64,000 nt of DNA, from NCBI GenBank assembly GCA_963736975.1, contig CAVTQY010000001.1, forward strand, positions 372,001-436,000. The letters run 5' to 3'. Position numbers and translations under genes: made by a program. Source of the stretch: CAVTQY01 sp963736975 (GTDB lineage Bacteria > Pseudomonadota > Alphaproteobacteria > Acetobacterales > Acetobacteraceae). This document shows positions 1 to 8,094 of the stretch, piece by piece. Numbering within the stretch: the first letter of the stretch is position 1; every line of letters starts with the position of its first letter. The notes under the pieces were generated by a model that had not been told where the DNA came from, did not search any database, and saw only the letters and a list, made by a program, of their open reading frames with translations.

Positions 1-1
1 G

Positions 2-1360
2 ATCACCGCGGCTCGGGACTTTATGGGCGAGCGCATCACAACTAACAGAGCCCTGCGGGACCATCACTCGCATGGCCAGGATACCCAGTCCCCTCATTTG
101 CCCGATGCGGTAGCGTTCATAGAGAGCTCGGAGGAAGCGGCGCGCCTGCTGAAGCTGTGCCACCAACATACTGTGCCGGCCGTCGCCTGGGGCGCGGGCA
201 CATCGCTCGAAGGACATGTCACACCGGTACGCGGGGGGATCACCCTCGACCTCTCGCGCATGGTCGGCATCATAGCCGTCAGTCAGCCCGACATGGACTG
301 TCGGGTTCAGGCCGGCGTGACCCGCACTCAGCTCAATGAGCATCTACGCGACCAGGGGCTGTTTTTCCCGGTCGATCCGGGCACCGCGGATTGCACCCTG
401 GGCGGTATGTGCGCGACGCGCGCCTCGGGCACCAATGCGGTGCGTTACGGCACAATCCGGGAGAACGTGCTGGGCTTGACCGTGGCACTGGCCGACGGAC
501 GGCTGATCCACACCGGAGGCCGGGTGCGCAAGTCCGCGACCGGCTATGACCTCACCCACCTCTTCATCGGCTCCGAGGGCACCCTCGGGGTGATCACCGA
601 AATCCAGCTTCGCCTGCACGGGATTCCCGAAGCGACCGCCGCCGCCGCCTGCCAATTCCCGACCCTGCGGGACGCCGTCAGGACCGTCATCACGATCTTG
701 CAATCCGGCGTGCCTGTGGCACGGATGGAATTGCTGGACGAGGTGCAGATGGCGGCCTGCATCGCTTATTCCAAACTTGCGGGACTCGAACCGCTCCCGA
801 CCATCTTCTTCGAGTTTGACGGCACGCCTGCCGCCGTGGCCGAGCAGGCGCAACAGGCCGAGGAGATAGCCAGGGACCAAGCAGCGACCGGGTTCCGCTG
901 GGCCACGGACCCGGCCGAGCGCAACAAGCTATGGCAAGCGCGGCATGACGCGCTCTGGGCGGCGCTGGCATCCAGGCCGGGCCACCAAGGCTTGGCAACC
1001 GATGCGATCGTGCCGATCTCCCGCTTGGACGAGGCGATCCTCGGCGCCAAGGAGGATATCGCCGCATCCGGCCTGTCGGCGCCGATCGTCGGTCACGTCG
1101 GCGACGGCAATTTCCACACCGTCATCCTCGTACCGCCCGAGCCGGACGGGCTGGCGCGCGCCTGGGCGCTCGACAAGAAAATCGTCGCCCGCGCGCTGGC
1201 GCTCGGCGGATCGTGCAGCGGCGAGCACGGCGTGGGTATCGGCAAGCGCGAGTTCATTCTGGAGGAACACGGCGAGGAAGCGGTCGCCGTGATGCGCGCG
1301 ATCAAGCAGGCGCTCGATCCCCGAGGGATCCTCAATCCGGGAAAGATCTTCCTGAACTGA
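2..1360 (+). CDS. FAD-binding oxidase, D-lactate/glycolate dehydrogenase (GlcD) type, 5' end cut by window
   Basis: This is an FAD-linked 2-hydroxyacid dehydrogenase of the GlcD/D-lactate dehydrogenase (cytochrome) type, which oxidises a 2-hydroxy acid to the 2-oxo acid. The N-terminal PCMH-type FAD domain shows GAGTSLEGH, then DPGTADCTLGGM and GSEGTLGVITE. The C-terminal FAD-oxidase domain has GHVGDGNFH and ends with SGEHGVGIGK and LDPRGILNPGKI. The frame stays open to the first bases of the window. The residues just before the ATG at 23 (TAARDF) fit the usual family N-terminus, so the true start probably lies upstream and this entry is 5'-partial. It converges on rplQ with only 14 bp between the stops. 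The exact substrate cannot be told from the sequence. Confidence 0.85.
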   Translation: MTAARDFMGERITTNRALRDHHSHGQDTQSPHLPDAVAFIESSEEAARLLKLCHQHTVPAVAWGAGTSLEGHVTPVRGGITLDLSRMVGIIAVSQPDMDCRVQAGVTRTQLNEHLRDQGLFFPVDPGTADCTLGGMCATRASGTNAVRYGTIRENVLGLTVALADGRLIHTGGRVRKSATGYDLTHLFIGSEGTLGVITEIQLRLHGIPEATAAAACQFPTLRDAVRTVITILQSGVPVARMELLDEVQMAACIAYSKLAGLEPLPTIFFEFDGTPAAVAEQAQQAEEIARDQAATGFRWATDPAERNKLWQARHDALWAALASRPGHQGLATDAIVPISRLDEAILGAKEDIAASGLSAPIVGHVGDGNFHTVILVPPEPDGLARAWALDKKIVARALALGGSCSGEHGVGIGKREFILEEHGEEAVAVMRAIKQALDPRGILNPGKIFLN

Positions 1361-1374
1361 ACGGTGTGCCCTGG

Positions 1375-1800
1375 CTATGCCGGAGCATTTTCCTCGTCTT
1401 CAGCCGTCGCCTTCGGCCCGCTATCCAGCCCCTTAGCACCCGGATCGCGGTCCACCAACTCGATCACCGCCATGCTGGCGGCATCGCCATACCGCACGCC
1501 AGCCCGCAGTACCCGTGCATAGCCGCCGGCCCGCGAGCGATACCGCTCCGCCAGCACCCCGAACAGTTTCGCCACGATCGCATCATCGCGCAGTTCCGCA
1601 TGCGCGGTCCGCCGCGCATGCAGCCCGCCCCGCTTGCCAAGCGTGATCAGCTTTTCCGCCACTGGCCGCAGCTCCTTCGCTTTTGCCAGCGTGGTGGTGA
1701 TCTGCTCGTGCTTGAGCAGCGCCGTCGCCATGTTGCGGAACATGGCGATGCGATGGCTCGAGGTAACGCCGAGCTTTCGGCCGGCGACGCCGTGACGCAT
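1375..1800 (-). CDS. rplQ: 50S ribosomal protein L17
   Basis: L17 binds 23S rRNA near the exit tunnel. The 141 residues begin MRHGVAGRKLGVTSSHR, the family hallmark (RHG..GRKL.R...HR), followed by the TTLAKAKELRPVAEKLITL helix region. It is the last gene of the alpha-operon segment rpsM-rpsK-rpoA-rplQ, 15 bp after rpoA. The short C-terminal tail is acidic (EDEENAPA). No clear terminator fits in the 14 bp before the convergent oxidase gene. Confidence 0.97.
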   Translation of the reverse strand: MRHGVAGRKLGVTSSHRIAMFRNMATALLKHEQITTTLAKAKELRPVAEKLITLGKRGGLHARRTAHAELRDDAIVAKLFGVLAERYRSRAGGYARVLRAGVRYGDAASMAVIELVDRDPGAKGLDSGPKATAEDEENAPA

Positions 1801-1815
1801 GATCCGATCCCCGTT

Positions 1816-2847
1816 CTAGAACGGCTCTTCCAGCCGCTTGGCGAGATCCTCGATATTCTCAGGCGGCCAACCCGGCACGGTCATGCCAAGCGAAAGCCCC
1901 ATCGAAGAGAGCACCTCCTTGATCTCATTCAGCGACTTGCGGCCGAAATTCGGCGTGCGCAACATCTCCTGCTCGGATTTCTGCACCAGATCGCCGATAT
2001 AGACGATATTGTCGTTCTTCAGGCAGTTGGCGCTGCGCACCGACAGTTCGAGCTCATCGACCTTGCGCAGCAGGTTGCGGTTGAACGGCAGGTCATCCTG
2101 CGGCTCCTCGGCGCGGATCTGCTGTGGCTCCTCGAAGTTGATGAAGAGCTGCAATTGATCCTGCAGGATGCGGGCCGCCAGCGCCACCGAGTCCTCCGGC
2201 GTCACCGCGCCGTTGGTCTCCACGGTCAACAGCAGCTTGTCGTAGTCGGTCACCTGGCCGACGCGCGTGGGCTCCACTTTGTAGGAAACCCGCCGTACCG
2301 GCGAATATATCGAATCGACAGGAATGAGCCCGATCGGCGCGTCCTCCGGCCGGTTGGCCGAAGCTGCCACATAGCCCTTGCCCAGCATCACGGTGAATTC
2401 CATGCCGAGCTTGACCCCGTCGTCCAGCGTGCAGAGCACGAGATCGGGGTTCATGATGTCGATGTCGTGACCGGCCTGGATCTGGCCCGCGCGCACCTCG
2501 CCGGGGCCGGTCGCTGTGAGGGTCATGCGCTTCGGCCCTTCGCCGTGCATGCGCAACGCGAGCTGTTTAACGTTCAGCACGATGTCCGTGACGTCCTCGC
2601 GGACGCCGGGGATCGAGCTGAATTCATGCAGCACGCCGTCGATCTGCACCGCGGTCACTGCCGCGCCCTGCAGCGAGGACAACAGGATGCGGCGGATCGC
2701 ATTGCCGAGCGTCATGCCGAAGCCGCGCTCCAACGGTTCGGCGACGATCGTGGCGACCCGTGCCGGATCGGCGCCGGGTTCAACCTCCAGCTTCTCCGGT
2801 TTGATAAGGGATTGCCAGTTCCTCTGGATGACTGCGCTTTGTCTCAT
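1816..2847 (-). CDS. rpoA: DNA-directed RNA polymerase subunit alpha
   Basis: The alpha subunit dimerises to start RNA polymerase assembly and contacts upstream promoter DNA and activators. Its 343 residues cover the N-terminal assembly domain (LERGFGMTLGNAIRRILLSS near residue 40, the most conserved alpha motif), a linker rich in E and Q, and the C-terminal domain (VRSANCLKNDNIVYIGDLV, TPNFGRKSLNEIKEVL). The ATG at 2847 is preceded by AAGGA at a 7-nt spacing. It lies between rpsK and rplQ, as in most Proteobacteria. Confidence 0.98.
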   Translation of the reverse strand: MRQSAVIQRNWQSLIKPEKLEVEPGADPARVATIVAEPLERGFGMTLGNAIRRILLSSLQGAAVTAVQIDGVLHEFSSIPGVREDVTDIVLNVKQLALRMHGEGPKRMTLTATGPGEVRAGQIQAGHDIDIMNPDLVLCTLDDGVKLGMEFTVMLGKGYVAASANRPEDAPIGLIPVDSIYSPVRRVSYKVEPTRVGQVTDYDKLLLTVETNGAVTPEDSVALAARILQDQLQLFINFEEPQQIRAEEPQDDLPFNRNLLRKVDELELSVRSANCLKNDNIVYIGDLVQKSEQEMLRTPNFGRKSLNEIKEVLSSMGLSLGMTVPGWPPENIEDLAKRLEEPF

Positions 2848-2918
2848 ATGCTCATCCTTTTGAGCCCATCCATCGGCGAAGCCGAGTGGATTGCCGTTCC
2901 GTTCCGATTGTCAGCAGC

Positions 2919-3314
2919 TCAGACCCGCCGGCGTTTGCGCGGTCGGCAACCGTTGTGCGGGATCGGAGTCATATCGCGGATCGCGGTGATCGCGAACCCG
3001 ACCGCCTGCAAGGCCCGCAAAGCGCTCTCCCGCCCCGATCCGGGGCCGCTGACCTCGATTTCGAGAGTCTCCATCCCATGCTCGCGCGCCTTGCGCCCAG
3101 CGTCCTCGGCGGCGACCTGGGCCGCATACGGCGTGGACTTACGGCTGCCCTTAAAACCCTGGCTGCCGGCAGACGACCAAGCGATGGCGTTGCCCTGCGC
3201 ATCTGTGATAGTGACGACGGTATTGTTGAAGGTCGCCGCCACATGGGCGACACCTGCAATGATATTCTTTCGCTCTTTGCGACGGGGGCGCGACGAGGTG
3301 GCGGGCTTCGCCAT
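2919..3314 (-). CDS. rpsK: 30S ribosomal protein S11
   Basis: S11 sits on the small-subunit platform. From the ATG at 3314 the product has 131 residues beginning MAKPATSSRPRRKERKN, with the core VAHVAATFNNTVVTITD and the C-terminal signature TPIPHNGCRPRKRRRV. The same frame is open about 68 codons further upstream, but that stretch overlaps the end of rpsM and does not resemble S11, so the internal ATG is used. Part of the rpsM-rpsK-rpoA-rplQ unit. Confidence 0.97.
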   Translation of the reverse strand: MAKPATSSRPRRKERKNIIAGVAHVAATFNNTVVTITDAQGNAIAWSSAGSQGFKGSRKSTPYAAQVAAEDAGRKAREHGMETLEIEVSGPGSGRESALRALQAVGFAITAIRDMTPIPHNGCRPRKRRRV

Positions 3315-3394
3315 GCGGGGAATCCTATTCTGCTTCTGCTTGGGATCGAGCGGTTCCTCGCTCCCGAGAGGAACAAGGACGATCGATATCGATG

Positions 3395-3772
3395 CTACTT
3401 CGTTACTTTCTTCTTGCCGGCTATCGGAACAGCCTTGCCTTTCCGCGTACGGGCATTGGTATGCGTCCGCTGCCCCCGGACCGGCAGGCCGCGGCGGTGT
3501 CGCAGGCCGCGGTAGCATCCCAGGTCCATCAGCCGCTTGATGTTCATCGCGACCTCGCGGCGGAGATCGCCTTCCACCCGATACTCGCGGTCCACCAGTT
3601 CGCGGATGCGCAGCACCTCGTCATCGGAGAGCTGGTTGACCCGCCGCTCGTCGGGGATGGCCAGGCGAGTGCAGATTTCAGCGGCCTTCGTCGGGCCGAT
3701 ACCATAGATATAGCGGAGTCCGATGGTGACCCGCTTGGTGGTGGGTATATTGACCCCAGCGATGCGCGCCAC
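3395..3772 (-). CDS. rpsM: 30S ribosomal protein S13
   Basis: S13 forms part of the small-subunit head and contacts tRNA and L5. Its 125 residues start MARIAGVNIPTTKRV, with YIYGIGPTKA and the basic C-terminus RGLRHRRGLPVRGQRTHTNARTRKG. In most relatives it directly follows adk. Here a 4.3-kb block of three unrelated genes separates the two, so rpsM heads its own transcript from the promoter at 3871-3898. Confidence 0.97.
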   Translation of the reverse strand: MARIAGVNIPTTKRVTIGLRYIYGIGPTKAAEICTRLAIPDERRVNQLSDDEVLRIRELVDREYRVEGDLRREVAMNIKRLMDLGCYRGLRHRRGLPVRGQRTHTNARTRKGKAVPIAGKKKVTK

Positions 3773-3819
3773 GCGTGTGCAACTCCTGGTGGGTGGGTTC
3801 GCTCGCGCCAGGGGTCACA

Positions 3820-3841
3820 CCCGGGCACGTGGTCGCCCGGG
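3820..3841 (-). other. hairpin in the rpsM leader
   Basis: A perfect 7-bp inverted repeat (CCCGGGC, 8-nt loop, GCCCGGG) lies in the predicted rpsM leader between the promoter and the start codon. There is no U-tract, so it is not an intrinsic terminator. A regulatory role in ribosomal-protein autoregulation is possible but unproven. Confidence 0.35.
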
Positions 3842-3870
3842 GCAGGTGTCCCTCGCCGCTCGCGAGGCGG

Positions 3871-3898
3871 GATATAGCTTGGTTGAGGCAGGAGTCAA
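3871..3898 (-). promoter_or_regulatory. sigma70-type promoter for rpsM-rpsK-rpoA-rplQ
   Basis: On the minus strand TTGACT (3898-3893) and TATATC (3876-3871) are separated by 16 nt, a near-consensus housekeeping promoter. It would start transcription near 3864 and leave a leader of about 90 nt before rpsM. Its presence explains how the alpha-operon part is expressed although foreign genes separate it from adk. Confidence 0.65.
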
Positions 3899-4199
3899 CG
3901 CGCTATTATCAACTTCCCGTGAGTGGCTGGGTGCGCTCCGGCCGGAGGCGGGGCGGCGGGGCTGTCCCCCACCACGTGACAACAGTCACAATTCCTTGAG
4001 CTTAGCAGCCAGAGCCCGGACTTCGAATCATCTTCGCAATGTCAGCGACACACGAAAACACGCGTTTTCAGGGCAAAGGTTTCAAATCGTTTTGCTAGAC
4101 GCGCCGCGTCGGCAATCGGCATAGTCTCGCCACTAGGGAAAACCGTAACAGTTAATTCACCGTTGACCAAATAATCTGTTCCTGAGCCGGAGTGACCTT

Positions 4200-4220
4200 C
4201 CGTGGAGTTCATCTCCACGG
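4200..4220. promoter_or_regulatory. 21-bp perfect palindrome upstream of the LuxI-like gene
   Basis: CCGTGGAG and CTCCACGG form a perfect 8-bp inverted repeat around the 5-nt centre TTCAT. It ends 19 bp before the acyltransferase ATG, just ahead of the AAGGGGG ribosome-binding site. Its size resembles LuxR-type operators (about 20 bp), but it would also fold as an RNA hairpin in the leader. A weaker inverted repeat (GAAAAC/GTTTTC) lies at 4054-4069. No confident promoter was recognised in 3899-4199. Confidence 0.45.
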
Positions 4221-4239
4221 GTGAGAAAAGGGGGATAAT

Positions 4240-4926
4240 ATGGAGGTACATCGCAACAGCGAGGCCCTAGAGCTTGTCCAACGCGATTTCGCCATCAGTA
4301 TTGTGACTGGCAAGAAACAGCTGGACGAAGTATTCCGCCTTCGCTATCAGGTTTACTGCGTGGAGCGTCAGTTCGAGCCAGGCCAGGACGGCCTGGAGAC
4401 CGATGCCTACGACGGCATCTCCCGGCACGTGCTGTTGCATCACCGAGCTAGCGGACAGGCAATCGGAACGGTTCGCCTGGTTATTCCTCGGCTCGAAGCG
4501 CCCTGGGCAGAACTGCCCATGGAGCAGGTTGCCAGTCTGCCGCGGTTGCGCACACTGCCACGCTCGTGCATTGCCGAGGTTTCCCGGTTCGCATTGTCGA
4601 AGGAACTGCGGGCCGCGAGCGCTTCATTGGGCTGCCTTGCACGGCTGGCTCTGGTGCGGGGCATCGTGCAGCTCAGCGACGGTCTTGGCCTGACGCATTG
4701 GTGCGCGTTGATGGAACCGAAGCTGCTCCGGTTGTTGGCGATGTCGGGAATTCATTTCGTCCCCGTCGGCGGGCTGGTGGATCACCACGGCTTGCGCCAG
4801 CCTTCGTATGTCTCTCTCGACGACATGCTGGAGAGGGTACGGCAGGAAAAACCGGCCGTATGGGAGTTCATCAGCGACGGCGGCCGGCTCTGGCAGACGC
4901 AGCCGGCGGAGGCCGTAGCGGCATAA
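4240..4926 (+). CDS. PEP-CTERM/exosortase system-associated acyltransferase (LuxI-like)
   Basis: This belongs to the GNAT-fold family related to N-acyl-homoserine-lactone synthases that co-occurs with exosortase/PEP-CTERM genomes. Across 228 residues one sees FRLRYQVYCVERQF (32-45, the LuxI-like RY.v...E block), GTVRLV (76-81) and IAEVSRFALSKE (111-122), matching the E.SRFa motif of LuxI proteins. The family is thought to transfer an acyl group from acyl-ACP or acyl-CoA; its acceptor is not known. The ATG at 4240 follows AAGGGGG at proper spacing. It converges with the ThiF-nitroreductase gene (50 bp between ends) and lies close to a PEP-CTERM protein gene. A plain AHL synthase is the main alternative; the C-terminal half and the context favour the PEP-CTERM family. 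Confidence 0.8.
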   Translation: MEVHRNSEALELVQRDFAISIVTGKKQLDEVFRLRYQVYCVERQFEPGQDGLETDAYDGISRHVLLHHRASGQAIGTVRLVIPRLEAPWAELPMEQVASLPRLRTLPRSCIAEVSRFALSKELRAASASLGCLARLALVRGIVQLSDGLGLTHWCALMEPKLLRLLAMSGIHFVPVGGLVDHHGLRQPSYVSLDDMLERVRQEKPAVWEFISDGGRLWQTQPAEAVAA

Positions 4927-4976
4927 CTGCGCGCTCAGGTCGGACTTGCTTCGTCGCCAGAAGTGCCGCCGGCCCG

Positions 4977-6956
4977 TCAGGCGGGCAAAGGTGACGCGTC
5001 TGCTTCGATGAGGTCGGCCAGCGGCAGCCGGGTTGAACGGCACGACGGGAGGCCCTGGCGCGGCTCGCCGATACGCGCCAGGAACACCGTTTCAGCGGCG
5101 CTGACGCCGATCGTCCGACGGAACTCGTCTGCCAGAGTTTTTGCCTTTTCCCGTAGCCGCGCATCGGCCGTGAACGGAGCCTCCGTTTCGCCGTAATGGG
5201 CGAAGGCGAGCGGAGCCAGCATCGGTTGCATTGCCAAGCCGAGTTGAGTGGCTGTCAGCCACAGGCGCTGCAGTCCCTGTCCAGCCCGAAGCAATGACAG
5301 CGTGTCGCCGCCGGATGGCGGGTATTTCGCTACCAGATATGCTCCTGACAGCAGCCCGGGAAGCGTATCGGTCTGCATCGCCGTACCCCAAGTACCCGCA
5401 ATATGGTTCAGTCGCTGCATCCGCACCCAGTCGGTCAGGCCCCAACGCAGCAACCGCAGGGGCACTCGGCCCACGCCTAGAGCGCAGGCCGGAATGCCCT
5501 GCGGGCTCAGCCTGCCTGTCCAGTCGATGATCCGCTGGTGGATGGGGAAGCATTCCGGACACCGCAGCCGGATATCGGTGGCCCTGCCGCTCATGCGGGC
5601 GATGCGCCAGCGCGCCGACAGGCTCTCGTGCCACTCCACCGGCACCACCCCGCCGACCGATTGCTCCAGTCTCAGCCGCTCCCCGGCGGCAAGGCGCCGA
5701 GCCTGGAACGGACGCCGGTCCACCGTGCGCAAAGTCACGAAGGAGAGAAGCGGGTCGGGATCGATCCCGGAGGTCGGCGGCAAGCGGACAACGATCTCCT
5801 GGGCGGTTGCGTCGACCTCCCATGACATGTCGCGTCTCCAACCGGTAGCGGCAATCCGGAGCGTCTCCAGCAGCATGCCGGCGGCCAGGCGGCTCGGCTC
5901 GCCGTCGCGGTACTCATATATATCGGTGGTATCCGCGAGCAGCCGCACAGACACCGTCGCCTCGTCGAGGATCCGGAACCGCCAGGGCTGGGCGTTGTCC
6001 CCGCTGGGTGCCCAGCGGCCCAGATTGAGGATTTCCTCGATCGGGCTGCGTCCATGCGCCGGCGGGTCGGCGGGCAGCCGTGCGCCTCCGGTTCGGCCGA
6101 TGGCGCGGCGGGCGATCGCCAGCTTGGCGCGTTGGGTCGGGCCGGCGAGCCCCCAGCGAAGCCGGCTGGTCGCCATCTTGTCGCGATAAGCGTCGAATTG
6201 GTGGTGCCAGGGCGCCGGCTTCACTCCAGGCCGGCCGAGCAACAGCTTGACGGCCGCAGCCGCGGTTGTGCCGGCGCAGAGCTGCACTGCCGCGGCAGTG
6301 GAAGGGCCTTTGTGCGCCGCCAGGTTGATGCGTGTCGGGTCCATCAGATAGGCCCGATGCAGGCCGCGCGGCACCAGTCCCATCAGGAACCGCAAGAACT
6401 GCTCCTCCGGGGTGCAGCCCTCGAAGCGGAAATAATCCTCGAAACTCATCCCTCTGGGGGTGAAAACGAGATAGCCTGTGCCCATCCCGATGGGCGCGGC
6501 GGTCACCGCGGGAATACCGAGGTCCCGACAGCGGGCGAAGATCCGGCGGCGGATATCGATCTCGAAGAAATCGAGCCCGTCCACGAAAAGGTCCACCCCG
6601 GCCAGGAACCCATCCACCGACTCGCGAGCCACGCCCGCATCGAAACGTCGAATGCGCAGTTCCGGGTTGATGGCGAGAGCCATCTCCTCCAGCACTTCCG
6701 CCTTGGCCCGCCCGAGCGTCGCCAGGGTAGCGCCGATCTGGCGGTTGAAGTTGGCGTATTCGAACGTGTCGAAGTCAGCGATGGTGAAGCCGCCGATGCC
6801 AAGCCGGGCCAGGGTCAGCAGATGCACGCCGCCGACACCGCCCATTCCGGCAATCGCTACACGCTTGGCACGCAACGCGAGTTGTTCCGGCTCTGTTATC
6901 CACCCCAGGTTGCGGTCAAAGGCGAGATCATACGGAAACATGGAGGAACGGTTCAT
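4977..6956 (-). CDS. ThiF/E1-like adenylyltransferase fused to a nitroreductase-family flavoprotein
   Basis: This 659-residue two-domain protein starts with an E1/ThiF/MoeB-type fold. It shows VAIAGMGGVGG (33-43, nucleotide-binding loop), ADFDTFEYANFNRQ (60-73, with the acidic and Arg residues that bind ATP-Mg), FVDGLDFF (124-131) and an HKGPSTAAAVQLCAGT helix (215-230). The CxxC zinc pairs of ThiF/MoeB are not seen. From about residue 303 a nitroreductase-like FMN domain begins, with RWAPSGDNAQPWRF (314-327), and runs to the end (FLARIGEP). E1 domains adenylate C-terminal carboxylates; nitroreductase folds do FMN redox chemistry, and in azoline pathways act as azoline dehydrogenases. No YcaO, precursor peptide or ubiquitin-like gene is adjacent. 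The substrate is unknown. The gene is divergent from the PEP-CTERM gene and convergent with the acyltransferase. Confidence 0.85.
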   Translation of the reverse strand: MNRSSMFPYDLAFDRNLGWITEPEQLALRAKRVAIAGMGGVGGVHLLTLARLGIGGFTIADFDTFEYANFNRQIGATLATLGRAKAEVLEEMALAINPELRIRRFDAGVARESVDGFLAGVDLFVDGLDFFEIDIRRRIFARCRDLGIPAVTAAPIGMGTGYLVFTPRGMSFEDYFRFEGCTPEEQFLRFLMGLVPRGLHRAYLMDPTRINLAAHKGPSTAAAVQLCAGTTAAAAVKLLLGRPGVKPAPWHHQFDAYRDKMATSRLRWGLAGPTQRAKLAIARRAIGRTGGARLPADPPAHGRSPIEEILNLGRWAPSGDNAQPWRFRILDEATVSVRLLADTTDIYEYRDGEPSRLAAGMLLETLRIAATGWRRDMSWEVDATAQEIVVRLPPTSGIDPDPLLSFVTLRTVDRRPFQARRLAAGERLRLEQSVGGVVPVEWHESLSARWRIARMSGRATDIRLRCPECFPIHQRIIDWTGRLSPQGIPACALGVGRVPLRLLRWGLTDWVRMQRLNHIAGTWGTAMQTDTLPGLLSGAYLVAKYPPSGGDTLSLLRAGQGLQRLWLTATQLGLAMQPMLAPLAFAHYGETEAPFTADARLREKAKTLADEFRRTIGVSAAETVFLARIGEPRQGLPSCRSTRLPLADLIEADASPLPA

Positions 6957-7159
6957 TGGTCTTCTCCTGCCCGGCGAGACCGCGATCCCGCCCCGGGGCT
7001 AACTGCCCCGATCTGCCCTATTTTTAGGAACGGTAGTGGACAAACACAAAAAGTTGCGCTGAAGGCGAATTAACGGCTTGCAATAAGTGTCGCCATCTGG
7101 TTAAACCCTGATCCACACGACAAGCGCCCAGGGCTAGGGCGGAACGGGAGACACGACAA

Positions 7160-8029
7160 ATGCGCGGTAGCGGACTTGCCACCAGCCTTCTCACCAGAGC
7201 AGCCCTTGGGTTGGCGCTCAGCGCCGGCGCTTGGTCGGGGGCGTCTGCCAGCGTCCTCAATTTCACATGGGACCCGGCCGCCACCGGGGACACGACTGCG
7301 GGCACCTTCACGGCGAATGGGTTTACGACCAAGGACTACTCGACAATCATGGTTCCGGCGAGCCCGTCTGGGAGCGGATCCGTCAAGGAGACCGGATTCC
7401 TTGAGTTCAACGGCTTCACCAACGCGGCGGGCAACTCCGTTAGCACCGTCCATACTGTCGGCGCTGGCGGCTATGGGATCTACAAGTCGTTTTCGGCAAC
7501 GTCGCACCTGACAGCCTGCTCCACTGGCCTGTGTGGCGCGTTCAATTCGATCACGGCCAATGTCTATCTTTACTCGTCAGTCCACGGACTGGCCTCATAC
7601 ACTTTCCCAACCTCAACCAGCGACCCGGTGATCCACTTGCCCTCAGGCGCCAACCCGGTGCTCCTTGCCACTGAGACAGGGCCCGGCGGCTTCACGCCAA
7701 ATGTCGCCGATGTCAATGTAACATCCACGGGCAAGGTTCCGAACGCATCCGTGGGCACTTTCTGGACGTCTCTGTTTGCTGGCTTCTTCATTTCGCCACC
7801 CAGCAGTGTGATCCTTGATCTCGAGCAGGTCTTTACGAATACTAACGGGCAGATCACCGAGAGCGGGCCAGGTTGCGGAACAACCGGAACAAATTGCACC
7901 TACCAGATCCATGCTGGCGGCGGCAGTGGCGACTTCCTGACGACGGCGGTCCCAGAGCCGGCTTCTCTCGGGCTGTTGGGAGTTGGTTTGGCGGCACTCG
8001 GCTTCGTGGGCCTCCGACGCCGGACGTGA
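7160..8029 (+). CDS. PEP-CTERM sorting domain-containing surface/extracellular protein
   Basis: This 289-residue exported protein has an N-terminal signal peptide (hydrophobic segment around residues 8-26, Ala-X-Ala-like end near 30) and a beta-rich, Gly/Ser/Thr-rich body with four cysteines. It ends in a textbook PEP-CTERM tail: VPEPASLGLLGVGLAALGF followed by LRRR. In known systems exosortase recognises the PEP motif and releases the protein to the surface or the matrix. The YGIYKSFSAT stretch recalls flocculation-associated PEP-CTERM proteins, but that assignment is weak. It is divergent from the ThiF-nitroreductase gene (203 bp between starts, no convincing promoter found) and ends at a strong terminator. 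Confidence 0.88.
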   Translation: MRGSGLATSLLTRAALGLALSAGAWSGASASVLNFTWDPAATGDTTAGTFTANGFTTKDYSTIMVPASPSGSGSVKETGFLEFNGFTNAAGNSVSTVHTVGAGGYGIYKSFSATSHLTACSTGLCGAFNSITANVYLYSSVHGLASYTFPTSTSDPVIHLPSGANPVLLATETGPGGFTPNVADVNVTSTGKVPNASVGTFWTSLFAGFFISPPSSVILDLEQVFTNTNGQITESGPGCGTTGTNCTYQIHAGGGSGDFLTTAVPEPASLGLLGVGLAALGFVGLRRRT

Positions 8030-8055
8030 GCCGAAAGGCTAAGGCTAAGGTAAAG

Positions 8056-8082
8056 AAAACGGCGCCTCAGGGCGCCGTTTTT
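8056..8082. terminator. bidirectional intrinsic terminator
   Basis: AAAACGGCGCC, loop TCAG, GGCGCCGTTTT: an 11-bp perfect stem with a tetraloop, followed by T-runs on the plus strand and A-runs on the other side. It lies between the convergent ends of the PEP-CTERM gene (8029) and adk (8095). It can therefore stop both transcripts and marks the right border of the insertion in the ribosomal cluster. Confidence 0.9.
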
Positions 8083-8094
8083 GATTCACTCTAC

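Noticed and set aside
1213..3540. A 775-residue plus-strand open frame across rplQ, rpoA and rpsK
   Set aside because: It is antisense to certain ribosomal genes; high GC content gives long mirror frames, and the translation (His/Arg/Leu-rich) matches nothing.
3773..4239. tRNA or small RNA gene in the rpsM/acyltransferase spacer
   Set aside because: No T-loop-like GGTTCRA or cloverleaf could be found; the spacer is explained by the rpsM promoter and leader plus the acyltransferase upstream region.
4042..4251. A 69-residue minus-strand frame upstream of the acyltransferase
   Set aside because: It overlaps the palindrome and the ribosome-binding site region of the acyltransferase, and has no motif or start signal.
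6957..7159. Possible sigma54 (GG-N10-GC) site for the PEP-CTERM gene
   Set aside because: TGG and TTGC elements occur near 7035-7056, but their spacing is wrong (16 instead of 10), so I do not call it.
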